The notes under the pieces: model-generated
The model's database searches: none
What the model was told of the DNA's origin: nothing
What the model saw: the letters and a program-made list of their open reading frames with translations, nothing else
Source: Sandaracinaceae bacterium
GTDB taxonomy: Bacteria > Myxococcota_A > Polyangia > Polyangiales > Houyiibacteriaceae
Reading direction: 5' to 3'
NCBI GenBank assembly: GCA_020633075.1
Contig: JACKEI010000004.1
Location: forward strand, 310,001-374,000
Length of the DNA stretch: 64,000 nt
Made by a program: the position numbers and the translations under genes
In this document: positions 1 through 8,785 of the stretch, one piece after another
Layout: each line of letters starts with the position of its first letter
Numbering within the stretch: the first letter of the stretch is position 1

Positions 1-602
1 TGGTGCGCGTCCGGGGCGATGCGCAGCGCGAGGAAGTTGCTCTCGTGGCGCACGTAGTACGCGATGATGGGGAGCATCTCGTCCCCCACTTGGTAGCCGC
101 GCTCCAGCAGCCAGCTGACGAGGGCGTCCGGGTCGTCCGAGCCGATCACCGCCGTCTCGTAAGGCCCCACGGTCTCCTCCCGGTAGACCGTGACCACCGA
201 CCGATCCGGCACCCCGCTGCTCGAGGCCGCGGAACCGCCACACGCGAAGCCCGCGCGCCCACTCCCGCCGCCGCCGAGGAACGGCCCCGAGAGCTGTACC
301 TGGGTCATGGAGGACAGCTGCTGGAAGAAGTCGTCCTCGGAGAGCTCCAACTCGACCTCCTCGCTGCCCATCACGGGCAGCACCCACACGAACTCGCTGG
401 GGTCGCCGTCGTACTCGAACTGATCCCACAGGACCATGCGGTCCTCCGCCAGCAACACGGCCATCCGATGCGCGACGACGGGGCTGGCCTGGCCGCTGGG
501 AGCGAAGCACCCGCCGCACGCGCGGGCTCGTCCGGCGGGCAGCGCCGCGATCAGCGACAGGGCAGTGGTCAGGGCGAGGCGGAGGGCGAGCGACTGGGGC
601 AT
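1..602 (-). CDS. DUF2330 domain-containing secreted protein (C-terminus cut by window edge)
   Basis: The first 200 codons of a minus-strand gene that runs off the left edge. The start ATG at 600-602 is followed by a signal peptide of about 27 residues ending near PAGRARA, then the mature start CGGCF. The first ~150 mature residues match what I know of the DUF2330 family, common in myxobacteria: a Cys pair just after cleavage, the stretch VLLAEDRMVLWDQFEY, then FVWVLPV and a long acidic/aromatic segment. The family is exported, but its function is unknown to me. The 180 bases upstream, up to the next gene, hold no convincing ORF and presumably the promoter. The family call is from memory of the motifs, not a search. 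Confidence 0.72.
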   Translation of the reverse strand, partial: MPQSLALRLALTTALSLIAALPAGRARACGGCFAPSGQASPVVAHRMAVLLAEDRMVLWDQFEYDGDPSEFVWVLPVMGSEEVELELSEDDFFQQLSSMTQVQLSGPFLGGGGSGRAGFACGGSAASSSGVPDRSVVTVYREETVGPYETAVIGSDDPDALVSWLLERGYQVGDEMLPIIAYYVRHESNFLALRIAPDAH

Positions 603-784
603 GCTGGGGTGGTCCTTGGGTGTCCGCACGACGGGCGGCCGAGAGGGCCACCTGCAATCGACGTTCCAAGCATATGTGCGCCAGAGTGTGCCGCCGTCAC
701 GGCTTTGGGGGCCCGTCCCCGTCGTCGACTGCGAGACCGCGACAGGCTCGGTCCCAAGCCGAGGTCAGCTCGCTCACAATGCCC

Positions 785-1009
785 TCACTTCGCCAGCTGG
801 TGGAAGGTGTCACGGTACTCACGCATGAACTCGCGTCCGGCCTTCAGCTGTTCGTCGAGCGCGGGGTCGTACGGAGTCAGCGACACGCCGTCGGGGGTCT
901 CGGTGACGAATAGCGTGTCGCCCTTTTCGACCTTGAGTCTCGCAAGCAGCTCCTTCGGCAGGATGACGCCAACGGAATTGCCGATCTGGGTGAGCTTCAG
1001 GGTGGTCAT
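785..1009 (-). CDS. AbrB/MazE/SpoVT-type DNA-binding protein (antitoxin-like)
   Basis: 74 residues. The N-terminal ~45 residues form a typical swapped-hairpin AbrB/MazE domain: LKLTQIGNSVGVILPKELL followed by LKVEKGDTLFV. The C-terminal ~25 residues are charged (EQLKAGREFMREYRDTFHQL), as in antitoxin tails that wrap a toxin. The start ATG at 1007-1009 is preceded by GAGGA at a good distance; an upstream in-frame extension to 1174 lacks domain character and would overlap the divergent gene. No toxin gene follows: the 182 bases down to the DUF2330 start have no plausible MazF, Doc or PIN ORF. It may therefore be an orphan antitoxin or a solitary regulator. Confidence 0.8.
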   Translation of the reverse strand: MTTLKLTQIGNSVGVILPKELLARLKVEKGDTLFVTETPDGVSLTPYDPALDEQLKAGREFMREYRDTFHQLAK

Positions 1010-1019
1010 CGCGGAATCC

Positions 1020-1060
1020 TCAGCTGTTATAACGGTTGTTTTACACATCTCGAGTCGCCC
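1020..1060 (-). promoter_or_regulatory. AT-rich divergent promoter region with GTTATAAC palindrome
   Basis: A short AT-rich island in very GC-rich sequence lies just upstream of the AbrB-type gene and about 120 bases before the divergent FAD enzyme. It contains the perfect 8-bp palindrome GTTATAAC at 1026-1033. On the minus strand TATAAC could serve as a -10 box. AbrB/MazE proteins commonly autoregulate through AT-rich palindromes, so this is a plausible operator. This is inference from composition and position. Confidence 0.35.
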
Positions 1061-1179
1061 CATCGAGGCCGAGTCGCTCCCCGGCCATGCGTGGCGGGCC
1101 GGAGCCCCTGCGCCAGCGGGCCAGGTGGACGCGAGCGCCGTCTGGTAACGAGCTCTCGCTCCGACCGACGCCACTCCGA

Positions 1180-2652
1180 ATGGCGCGGCGCGTGGTCGTT
1201 ATCGGAGCTGGAGTCGGTGGGCTGACCGCTGCGGCGCTGCTGGCCAAGTGGGGCCACGCCGTCACGGTGCTCGAGGCCCACGTCTACCCCGGTGGCTGCG
1301 CGGGGACCTTCTATCACCGCAAGTACCGCTTCGACGCGGGGGCGACGCTCGCGGGCGGCTTCGGGCCGGGTGGGCCGCACAGCGTCGTGGGCGAGCTGCT
1401 GGGGATCGAGTGGCCCGTGCATCCCGTCGACCCGGCCTGGGTGGTGCACCTGCCCGATGGTCGGGCCGTCACGCAGTGGGCCGACCCCGAGCGTTGGCGT
1501 GAGGAACGCGCCGCGCACTTCCCCGGCACCGAGCCGTTCTGGCGTACCCAGGAGCGGCTCGCCGACGCCAGCTGGAAGGTGTCGAGCCGTCCGTTCCCCT
1601 GGCCGCCCGAGTCCATGGGCGACGCGCTGCGGCTCGGGTCCGCCGTGACCGTGGGCGAGCTGGGTATCCTCCCTTACCTCTCCCGCTCGCTGGGCTCGCT
1701 CACCTCCAGCCGCGACCCCATGTTCCGCGCGTTCTTGGACTCGCAGCTGCTGATCTCGGCGCAGGCCACCAGCGACGAGGCGAGCGCGCTCTACGGCAGC
1801 GCCGCCATCGACCTCCCGCGGCGAGGCGTCAACCACGTCCGCGGGGGCATCGGACAGCTCGCAGAGACACTCGCCCAGGCGGTCCGCGCGAACGGCGGTG
1901 AGGTGCTTCAACGCCACGAAGTGAGCGCCATCGCGCTTCGGGACGGACGGGCGCATGCCGTCACGACCACCAAGGGGCAGCGCTTCGAGTGCGACCTGCT
2001 GCTGGCCAACGTGACACCATGGGCCCTGCGCGCGCTGCTCGGAGACGCCGCGCCCGCGCGCTTGGTGCGCGACGTGGACCACGCCCTCGCGCCGACCGGC
2101 GGGGCGTTCATGGTCTATCTGGGCATCCACGCGGCGAAGTTCGCCGCCCGTTTTCCGGGCGCGGCCACGCACCATCAGGTCGTGGTGGACGCTGGCAGGC
2201 CGCTCGGCGAGACCAACTCCGTGTTCTTCTCGCTGGCCAGCGCGGATGACACGGGCCGCGCACCGCCGGGCGAGCTGCCGGCCACCATGTCCACCCACAC
2301 GGCCACCGCGCCCTGGTGGCACCTCCACAAGACGGACCGCGAGGGCTACGAGGCGCGCAAGGAGCAGTACGCCGAGGCGATGCTGGACGCGATCAGTCGG
2401 GCCCTGCCGGGCCTGCGCGAGTGCATCACCTTTCGGATCACGGGCACGCCCGTGTCGTTCCAGCGCTTCACGCGGCGCCCTCACGGGATGGTCGGGGGCT
2501 TTCCGCAGACGTCCATCTGGCGGGCGCGGGGGCCACGCACGGGTGTCGCCAACGTCCACTTGGTCGGAGACTCCGTGTTCCCAGGGCAGTCCACCGCTGG
2601 GGTGACGCTCAGCGGCTTGCGGGTGGCTCGCCAGGTACACGAGTCCGGCTGA
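1180..2652 (+). CDS. Phytoene desaturase / carotenoid isomerase-like FAD oxidoreductase
   Basis: 490 residues. Residues 2-40 are a dinucleotide-binding fold (RRVVVIGAGVGGLTAAALLA, then an acidic VLEAH and YPGGCAGTF), the signature of the CrtI/CrtISO/CrtD flavoprotein family. The C-terminus has the matching FAD segment VGDSVFPGQSTAGVTLSG near residue 465. Such enzymes desaturate or isomerise carotenoid backbones; the FPGQST form resembles carotenoid isomerases and CrtD-type desaturases. The substrate cannot be set from sequence alone. I chose the ATG at 1180 because the Rossmann motif starts at once after it; the upstream TTG extension is low-complexity. No other carotenoid gene is adjacent. 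Confidence 0.82.
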   Translation: MARRVVVIGAGVGGLTAAALLAKWGHAVTVLEAHVYPGGCAGTFYHRKYRFDAGATLAGGFGPGGPHSVVGELLGIEWPVHPVDPAWVVHLPDGRAVTQWADPERWREERAAHFPGTEPFWRTQERLADASWKVSSRPFPWPPESMGDALRLGSAVTVGELGILPYLSRSLGSLTSSRDPMFRAFLDSQLLISAQATSDEASALYGSAAIDLPRRGVNHVRGGIGQLAETLAQAVRANGGEVLQRHEVSAIALRDGRAHAVTTTKGQRFECDLLLANVTPWALRALLGDAAPARLVRDVDHALAPTGGAFMVYLGIHAAKFAARFPGAATHHQVVVDAGRPLGETNSVFFSLASADDTGRAPPGELPATMSTHTATAPWWHLHKTDREGYEARKEQYAEAMLDAISRALPGLRECITFRITGTPVSFQRFTRRPHGMVGGFPQTSIWRARGPRTGVANVHLVGDSVFPGQSTAGVTLSGLRVARQVHESG

Positions 2653-2670
2653 GCCCGTGCGCGCGCCGCG

Positions 2671-2844
2671 TCAGCCGGTCCTCGCGGCCAGGCCCATCGA
2701 CCACCAGCCGGGGCCGACCTTCGGCGCCGTGGGCACGCTGGGGTTCCGGCGCACCGAGTAGGCCTCGACCTCGCGGAAGTGTGCGTCGACCTCTTCTTGC
2801 GTCGGGTGCGAACCTTTCGGACGCGCGGTTGTCGTACGGTGCAT
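2671..2844 (-). CDS. Possible small hypothetical protein
   Basis: A 57-codon reading frame with a normal-looking composition in its middle (HPTQEEVDAHFREVEAY) and an aromatic C-terminus (GPGWWSMGL). Its ATG shares the bases CATG with the ATG of the divergent ExbD-like gene, so the promoter of each would lie inside the other gene. No clear ribosome-binding site is visible. I do not recognise it. It may be a real small gene with the ExbD start placed further downstream, or chance. Confidence 0.3.
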   Translation of the reverse strand: MHRTTTARPKGSHPTQEEVDAHFREVEAYSVRRNPSVPTAPKVGPGWWSMGLAARTG

Positions 2845-3292
2845 GGCCAGCATCTCAACAGGTTCGGAAGGCGGCGGGCGCAAGACGGTGGACTCCGAGA
2901 TCCCCCTCGTCCCGTTCATCGATCTCCTCCTCTGCTGCGTGATGTTCCTCTTGGTGACCGCCGTCTGGAATCAGCTGGCGGCCGTCGAGGCCTCCACGCC
3001 CAACCTGGGCTCCGATGACCGTCGGACGACCGCCGACACACCCGTCGACGCGCGCCCCGTGTACCTGGAGCTCACGCGCGGCGATGTCGGTGTGGTCTTC
3101 CCCGACGGCACGAGCGCACGCGTCACACTGGAGCAGCTCCCCATTGTCCTCCAGCACGTCGACTCGGCCGACGTCATCGAGATGCTCCCAGACGACGACG
3201 TGTCCCACGGGGAAGTCGTCCAGGTTCTCAGCGGTCTGCGCGGCGCCGGCCACCCGCGTGTGCGCCTCCTGGTCCACCCCAGCCAGACCTGA
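2843..3292 (+). CDS. ExbD/TolR-family biopolymer transport protein
   Basis: 149 residues with the ExbD/TolR layout: a short cytoplasmic N-terminus with VDSEIPLVPFIDLLLC, one transmembrane helix (about residues 24-42) that carries the conserved Asp of the PFID motif, then a periplasmic domain of about 100 residues ending in a segment on recurrence counts (VVQVLSGLRGAGHPRVRLLV). Family members convert proton flow through an ExbB/TolQ partner into force on periplasmic or outer-membrane machinery. No ExbB/TolQ gene is in the window. An alternative start is the GTG at about 2888, just before VDSEIP. It precedes the MoxR operon by 72 bases on the same strand and could be co-transcribed with it. Confidence 0.75.
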   Translation: MASISTGSEGGGRKTVDSEIPLVPFIDLLLCCVMFLLVTAVWNQLAAVEASTPNLGSDDRRTTADTPVDARPVYLELTRGDVGVVFPDGTSARVTLEQLPIVLQHVDSADVIEMLPDDDVSHGEVVQVLSGLRGAGHPRVRLLVHPSQT

Positions 3293-3364
3293 GCGCCACA
3301 CGAGAGCCCCGTCGAGCCCACCTGCGCTCCACAGAGGATCCGGCGCATCCGCACCCAACGCGCC

Positions 3365-4939
3365 GTGATAGTCTCCCGCGCTGTGCTGGAAAAGGTCGCG
3401 CTTCATCAGAATCGCTTTCGCACGCCGGGGGTCGGGCCCGACGCGCGCGGGGTGCTCATCGGGCAGAAGGGGGTGGTGCTCTTCTCGTCCCTGGACCGCC
3501 TCGTCGCGTTCTTTCGCGCCTACTCCGACGAGGGCTCGCTGGACGAGCTCCTGGCCGGCCTGGCCATCCGGCGCGTCACCACGGCGCTGCGCACGCGCGA
3601 GCTCCTGCTCTACCTGGACGCCGAGTCGTCCTACCGCATGGACCGCGTGGCCAGCATCGCCAAGCTCGCGGGCGGCATGGTCTTCACCGGCACGCAGCGG
3701 CACTTCGTGCAGTACCGCGACGCGGCCTCCCCGCTCGGCTACGACGTGCTCGAGCTGCAGGACCGCGAGGGGGACGCGGTGCTCTACCACGACACCTTCG
3801 AGCAGGCCTACACGGTGGAGCGCGAGCTCGGCTTCCGCGACCTGCTCCTCACGCTGGCGCCCTACCGCGTCGCCTCGCTGGGCCTCGGCCGCGCCGTTGC
3901 GCGCGCGTGGGTCACGGCCGAGGTGGGCATCGGGCACGCGCTCATCGGCTACCTCTTCCGCTGGCAGGTGGACGCCCGCGCCGGCTTCGCCGAGTGGCCC
4001 AGCGAGTCGGCCTTCGACGACGCCCCCCGGCGCCTCTTCCTCTTCGATCTCCAGGAGGCCCCCGAGCGCATCCTCGCGCTGCTGCGGGACCTGCCCGGCG
4101 TGCGCGTGTACGAGCCCAGCGCCAACGGCGTGGCCGTGCAGGTGGGCTTTCGGCACCCCATCGCGCTCGACTCCTGCGCCTCCCTCTTTCAGTCCGGCCT
4201 GACGCTGCTCTCGGGCGCCCACCACGCGAAAGAGACCGACGGCAAGGCCAAGGCCGGCCTGGGCTCGGCCCACGAGGTGCTGCACTTCGATCCGCTGCCC
4301 GCCTTCGCGCCGGTGCGCTCCTTGGTGCGTGCCACCCTCGAGGCCAACGTCGAGGCGCACGGCGAGCGCCCGCCCATCCCCGTGGGCAACGCGAGTCAGA
4401 AGCCGCTCACGCTGCGGCTGGCGCAGACCAGCGAGCCCTTCCGCAACGTGCACGCCACGGTGGTGCCCATCGAAGAGCGCGAGTACCTGGCGCGCATGCT
4501 CTACGTGCTGCCCCCGAAGACGCTGGCCGCGCTGCGCGTGGCGGTGGGGCAGACGCACATCTACGTGCTGGACCCGCAGGGCATCGAGGGCCTACCGCTG
4601 GGGCGCTTCTACAGCGAGGTGGCCGAGCGCATCTACGTGCCGGCGGGCCTGACGCTGGTGCCCTCGGTCGCGCCGCAGGTGCTCAAGGACCTGGTGCAGG
4701 GGCAGGGCGAGGACCACGTCTTCTTCCACCCGGAGGAGAGCGTCCCGCGGCGCGTGGCCAACGCGGCCTTCGGGCTGGTGACCCGCTCCATGATCGACAG
4801 CGTCGCGGCGCGCGCGGTGCACGCGGACGCCCCCGAGCGCTTCGACCCGCCCCTGCCCGTGATGGCCTACGACGAGCTGCGCCGCTTCCCCCTGCGCGGC
4901 GTGCCCCAGCCTCCCGAGGGCGCGGACGGAGCCGGCTGA
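3365..4939 (+). CDS. Uncharacterised protein, first gene of MoxR-vWA operon
   Basis: 524 residues, soluble, with no signal peptide or transmembrane helix. I do not recognise a domain. The N-terminal ~100 residues look alpha/beta (GVLIGQKGVVLFSSLDRLVAFF), the middle has long amphipathic helices, and the C-terminal half contains beta-rich hydrophobic stretches (EEREYLARMLYVLPP, THIYVLDPQGIEGLPLGRFY). It ends one base before the next gene and starts a run of five genes spaced -4 to +9 bases, so translational coupling and joint function with the MoxR ATPase and vWA protein are likely. Start GTG 3365 or the in-frame GTG 3383; neither has a clear ribosome-binding site. It could be one of the accessory X domains of MoxR-vWA ternary systems, but I cannot assign it. 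Confidence 0.8.
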   Translation: MIVSRAVLEKVALHQNRFRTPGVGPDARGVLIGQKGVVLFSSLDRLVAFFRAYSDEGSLDELLAGLAIRRVTTALRTRELLLYLDAESSYRMDRVASIAKLAGGMVFTGTQRHFVQYRDAASPLGYDVLELQDREGDAVLYHDTFEQAYTVERELGFRDLLLTLAPYRVASLGLGRAVARAWVTAEVGIGHALIGYLFRWQVDARAGFAEWPSESAFDDAPRRLFLFDLQEAPERILALLRDLPGVRVYEPSANGVAVQVGFRHPIALDSCASLFQSGLTLLSGAHHAKETDGKAKAGLGSAHEVLHFDPLPAFAPVRSLVRATLEANVEAHGERPPIPVGNASQKPLTLRLAQTSEPFRNVHATVVPIEEREYLARMLYVLPPKTLAALRVAVGQTHIYVLDPQGIEGLPLGRFYSEVAERIYVPAGLTLVPSVAPQVLKDLVQGQGEDHVFFHPEESVPRRVANAAFGLVTRSMIDSVAARAVHADAPERFDPPLPVMAYDELRRFPLRGVPQPPEGADGAG

Positions 4940-4940
4940 C

Positions 4941-6092
4941 GTGAGCGCGGCGCTCGACGACAAGACCCTGCGCACCTTCGGCGAGCTGTTCCACGGCTTC
5001 TCCGTGGGCTGGCTCGCGCCCGTCATGAGCGGCACCCCGGCCCAGGCCACGCGCGCCCTGCCGCCGCACGCGCTCGACACCTTCGCGCACAGCCGGCCCA
5101 CCGACGCGGAGGCCGATCGCGCGCTCTACGAGGCCTTCCACCGGCTGGCCGCGCAGGTGGCGCCCGTGGGCACGCTGCCCTACCCGGACCGCGGCACCTG
5201 GGCCCTCGCCATGGCCGCGCACAACCTGGCCACGCTCACGGACCCGCTGCTGGACGCGGTCTTTCGGCGCTCCTCACGCGCCACGGTGCGCGCCTGGGCC
5301 GACCAGCTGGTGGAGGCCGCCGGGGACCCGCAGACGCGCGGCGAGGCCCTCATGCGCTACGCGCTGGTGGAGCGCGTGCAGGCGCTGCAGCGCGAGGACC
5401 GCGTCATCAAGAACTGGGCCTACACCTACCGCTTCTGGGGGCGCCCCGCGCCCGCCAACGTGGTGGCGCTGCCGAAGGTGCGCTTCGTGCGCGAGGCCGT
5501 GACGCAGACGCCGCTCGCGTCGTTCTGGTCGTCCGACGCGCTGGACGACCACATGTTCGCGCTGCACGGGAGCATGCAGGCGCTGGTGGCGCGCTCGCCG
5601 CTGACCACGCTGCTGCACCTGGCGGACACCCCCGACTTCCACTTCACGCCCGCCACGCTGGCGGTGCTGAGCGACCCGGCCCTGCGGCACGGCGTGGCGC
5701 ACCACCTGGTCAAGCGCGGCCTCGGCACGGCGGCCTCGCGCATTGGCGCGGCGCTGCGCGAGCTCACGGCCCTCGGCGCCTCGCCCACCTCGCTGGGTGC
5801 GGCCACGGCCTTTGTCATGGAGACCGCCATGATGGCCTCGCTCGACCGCCAGGCCGGCGAGGCCGTGCCCAACTGCAGCGACGTGGACGCGCGCCTCTTC
5901 TGGGCCGTGCTGCCCGAAGCGCTGGGTGGCCACGATGCCCTCGACCCCCTTGAGGTGGTCCCCCCTAGCGACCGCCGTCGCCTGGGTGAGTGGGCCATGG
6001 CCATCTCCGCGCTGCTCGACGACGACACCCGCCACTTGGCCACCTCGCTCTTCCGGCGCGTGGCCCTTCCTTCTGTACGGAGCCCCTCGTGA
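4941..6092 (+). CDS. Uncharacterised helical protein, second gene of MoxR-vWA operon
   Basis: 383 residues, predicted mostly alpha-helical and soluble, with no recognisable motif, signal or membrane segment. It contains repeated leucine/alanine-rich helices (for example ALMRYALVERVQALQRE and SRIGAALRELTALGA) that may be a helical-repeat scaffold. GTG start one base after the preceding stop; its own stop overlaps the GTG of the MoxR gene (GTGA). The position between the operon's first gene and the ATPase suggests an adaptor or substrate-recognition part, which is inference only. Confidence 0.8.
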   Translation: MSAALDDKTLRTFGELFHGFSVGWLAPVMSGTPAQATRALPPHALDTFAHSRPTDAEADRALYEAFHRLAAQVAPVGTLPYPDRGTWALAMAAHNLATLTDPLLDAVFRRSSRATVRAWADQLVEAAGDPQTRGEALMRYALVERVQALQREDRVIKNWAYTYRFWGRPAPANVVALPKVRFVREAVTQTPLASFWSSDALDDHMFALHGSMQALVARSPLTTLLHLADTPDFHFTPATLAVLSDPALRHGVAHHLVKRGLGTAASRIGAALRELTALGASPTSLGAATAFVMETAMMASLDRQAGEAVPNCSDVDARLFWAVLPEALGGHDALDPLEVVPPSDRRRLGEWAMAISALLDDDTRHLATSLFRRVALPSVRSPS

Positions 6093-7261
6093 CGCAAGAC
6101 GCCCAGACCATCCGTCGCCTCACTCAAGTCGCCCAGCGCCTCGAGGCGACCTTCCTCGGCAAGAGCGAGACCATCCGCCTGATGCTCATCGCCATCGTCG
6201 CCGGTGAGCACATGGTGCTCGTGGGCCCGCCGGGCACGGCCAAGAGCGCGCTCATCCGCCTCTTCGCGAAGCTGGTGCAGGCCCGCTACTTCGAGTACCT
6301 GCTGACGCGCTTCACGGAGCCCAACGAGATCTTCGGGCCCATCGACATCCAGGCCTTCCGTGACGGCGCGTACAAGCGGCGCACCGAGGGCATGATGCCG
6401 GAGGCGGAGATCGTGTTCCTGGACGAGGTCTTCAAGGCCAACAGCGCGATCCTCAACTCGCTGCTGAGCGTGCTCAACGAGCGCGTGTACACGGTGGGCG
6501 CGGACGTGGTGAAGGTGCCGCTCATCAGCGCGTTCGCGGCGTCCAACGAGGTGCCCAACGACGAGAACCTGATGGCCGTGTTCGACCGCTTCTTGTTGCG
6601 CGTGCACAGCGACAACCTCGACAGCTACCACTTCCACGACCTGCTGCTGAAGGGCGTGGCGCACGAGGTGTCCAAGATCGACGGCAGCTACGACCGCCTG
6701 GACCCGCTGCTCTGCAGCGCCGACCTGCACGCGCTGCACAAGGGCTTTGGCCCGCGCATGAACTTCACGGAGGACTTCCTGGCGGCCTACAAGGGGCTGG
6801 TCTTCCAGATCCGCAGCGAGGGCGTGTCCCTGTCCGACCGGCGCGCCATCAAGATGCTCAAGCTCTTTGCCGCCAGCGCCGCGCTCGACGGACGGCCCAC
6901 GGCGGACCCGAGCGACTTCTTCGTGCTGCGGCACACCTGGAACAACATGGACCAGGCCGAGATCCTGGACGGCGTGGTGGGCCCCGTGCTGGAGGCCTGG
7001 TACCGCGAGCACCCGTCCGCGCGGCGCTTCGGCGCGACCGACGTGGGCATCGACGCGCTGATCGCCGAGCTCAACCGCATCCGCGACCTGCTCACCTCGG
7101 ACCGGCCCATGAGCGACATCCAGCTCTTCAGTCACCTGAAGGCCCTCAACGAGATCAAGGCCGCGCTCGAGAGCCTGGGCACGAAGCCGGCGCGCGACGC
7201 GCTCACGCGTGTGGAGCAGCTGCTGGGTCATGTCTTCCAGAGCGGCAAGTTCGCGCAGTAG
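6089..7261 (+). CDS. MoxR-family AAA+ ATPase
   Basis: 390 residues. Clear AAA+ motifs: Walker A GPPGTAKS at residues 46-53, Walker B IVFLDE at about 108-113, sensor-1 AFAASNEVP at 148-156 and an FDRFLLR segment at 165-171 where MoxR proteins carry their arginine-finger region. The length and the FTEPNEIFGP stretch (76-84) are typical of MoxR/RavA-type ATPases. These usually act with a vWA protein as a chaperone that remodels or inserts cofactors into complexes (for example RavA-ViaA). GTG start overlaps the previous stop; the vWA gene follows after 9 bases. The C-terminal ~130 residues are helical and probably form the lid plus a partner-binding region. Confidence 0.9.
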   Translation: MTQDAQTIRRLTQVAQRLEATFLGKSETIRLMLIAIVAGEHMVLVGPPGTAKSALIRLFAKLVQARYFEYLLTRFTEPNEIFGPIDIQAFRDGAYKRRTEGMMPEAEIVFLDEVFKANSAILNSLLSVLNERVYTVGADVVKVPLISAFAASNEVPNDENLMAVFDRFLLRVHSDNLDSYHFHDLLLKGVAHEVSKIDGSYDRLDPLLCSADLHALHKGFGPRMNFTEDFLAAYKGLVFQIRSEGVSLSDRRAIKMLKLFAASAALDGRPTADPSDFFVLRHTWNNMDQAEILDGVVGPVLEAWYREHPSARRFGATDVGIDALIAELNRIRDLLTSDRPMSDIQLFSHLKALNEIKAALESLGTKPARDALTRVEQLLGHVFQSGKFAQ

Positions 7262-7270
7262 GTCCCGCGC

Positions 7271-8785
7271 ATGAGCCTCCCCGCACAGCATCGCGAAGGG
7301 CCCGTGGGCCGTCAGCTCGGAGGGCTGCTGCTGAGCCTCGTCCGGCACGACAACGCGATGCTCTCGCTGCGCGCGGCGCAGTGGCACCGGACGCTCACCC
7401 GCGTGGGTGTGGAGGTGCCCTTCTGGGCGGTGCACGACATCGGCATGATGGCGCTGCTGGCCCCTGCGGACGTGCTCATCGAGCCGCGCGCGGCCCTCGG
7501 CGCGCAGGGGCTGAACCAGGCGCAGCTGGCGGCCCTGACCACGCTCGGGCGAACGCTGCGTGAGATCGGCGAGAGCGAGGTGCTGGAGAAGGCGCGGCAG
7601 TGGCGCCTCGAGGACCCGCTCATCTCCGTGCTGCTGCTGAAGGTGCTGGCGCCCCTCTACGAACGCTTCACCCAGCCGGGCGACCGGCGCGAGCACGCGT
7701 CGCTGCCCCTCGACCCCGAGGTGTACGCCGCCCTCGAGCCGGAGCTGCCGGCACTCTATCGCGGCGCGGACCGCAGCGCGGACCTCTCGTTCTTGGAGTA
7801 CCTGGCGCGCGCCAACCTGCGCTTGGTCACGTCCTTCGAGCAGGTGGACCTCGACACGCTGCGCTTGGTGGGCATGTTCGGCGCGGGCAGCGCCGCAGGG
7901 GCCGACCAGATGCTGGACCTGCTGGGCGTGTTCGAGAGCCCCGAGGCCAACGACGTGGTGAACTTCTCGCTGGACCTCCTGCCCAGCGTGCTCGAGACCA
8001 AGCGCGCGAGCGGCTCGCAGAGCTTCAGCGTGGACGGCTACTCCGGGGTGCAGCGGCGCGGCACCATCGACTCGCTGGTGCTGTCCGAGCTGGCCTTCGA
8101 CCCCGACCTCTTCGTGCGGCGCTTCGTGGAGAACGAGGTCTTCTACTACGCGCGCGAGAAGGAGCACGACCAGGAGCGGCGCCTGCACTACATCCTGGTG
8201 GACGCCAGCGCGTCCATGCGCGGGCAGCGCGCCACCTTCGCGCGTGGGCTCGCGCTGACGCTCATCAAGAAGTTCACGCTGCGCGGCGAGGACGTCTATT
8301 TCCGCTTCTTCGACTCGCGCCTGTACGACGTGCAGCGCACGCGGCCGGGGCGCACGGACGACCACGGCGGGATCAGCGTGCCGTACCTGCTGCGCTTCAA
8401 GGGCGAGCACGGGCGCAACTACGCCAAGGTCTTCGGGCTCATGGCCAACGAGCTGTCGCGGCTGGAGAGGCGCGAGGGGCGCACGCCCATGGTGTACCTG
8501 CTCACGCACGCCGAGTGCCACGTGCCCCTGGACACCATCGAGACCCTGCGGCGCGTGGCCAAGCTCTACGGCATCTTCATGCTGCCCTCCACGGGCAAGC
8601 TGGAGCTGGACTACCTGCACCGGCTGCACACGGTGCAGGTGGTGGACGAGCAGGCGCTGCGCTTGAAGGACGCGCGCGCCAAGCGGGCGCTCGACATCGT
8701 GGAGGACGCCGCGCGCGAGAGCCTGGTGCCCCCCGCGCCGGGCGGCGCCGCCGGCACCACGCAGGTGAGTGGAGGGCCCCGCTGA
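7271..8785 (+). CDS. vWA-domain protein (ViaA-like partner of MoxR ATPase)
   Basis: 504 residues. A helical N-terminal half (1-300) precedes a von Willebrand A domain at about 303-470. The metal site starts with LHYILVDASASM (DxSxS at 311-315), preceded by the ARE-K-EH-DQE linker. The second and third MIDAS elements are weak: the usual GGTD region reads GEHGRNYAK, and the usual TDG after the central strand reads LLTHAECH. Metal binding may therefore be altered. Such proteins are adaptors for MoxR ATPases. Start ATG lies 9 bases after the MoxR stop; its stop overlaps the next ATG (TGATG). Confidence 0.85.
   Translation: MSLPAQHREGPVGRQLGGLLLSLVRHDNAMLSLRAAQWHRTLTRVGVEVPFWAVHDIGMMALLAPADVLIEPRAALGAQGLNQAQLAALTTLGRTLREIGESEVLEKARQWRLEDPLISVLLLKVLAPLYERFTQPGDRREHASLPLDPEVYAALEPELPALYRGADRSADLSFLEYLARANLRLVTSFEQVDLDTLRLVGMFGAGSAAGADQMLDLLGVFESPEANDVVNFSLDLLPSVLETKRASGSQSFSVDGYSGVQRRGTIDSLVLSELAFDPDLFVRRFVENEVFYYAREKEHDQERRLHYILVDASASMRGQRATFARGLALTLIKKFTLRGEDVYFRFFDSRLYDVQRTRPGRTDDHGGISVPYLLRFKGEHGRNYAKVFGLMANELSRLERREGRTPMVYLLTHAECHVPLDTIETLRRVAKLYGIFMLPSTGKLELDYLHRLHTVQVVDEQALRLKDARAKRALDIVEDAARESLVPPAPGGAAGTTQVSGGPR

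Noticed and set aside
3..1148. Long plus-strand reading frame over the first kilobase
   Set aside because: It is the shadow of the DUF2330 and AbrB-type genes on the other strand; its composition is Arg/Gly-rich without domain features.
1027..2640. 537-codon minus-strand frame opposite the FAD enzyme
   Set aside because: Shadow of a high-GC gene; the plus-strand frame has clear FAD motifs at both ends.
2842..2845. Two divergent genes sharing CATG as both start codons, proposed as a special regulatory overlap
   Set aside because: One of the two (57 codons, minus strand) is weakly supported and the ExbD start is uncertain, so the overlap may not be real.
5426..8629. 1067-codon minus-strand frame across the MoxR operon
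   Set aside because: Opposite strand to three well-supported genes; His/Arg/Gly-rich shadow typical of high GC.
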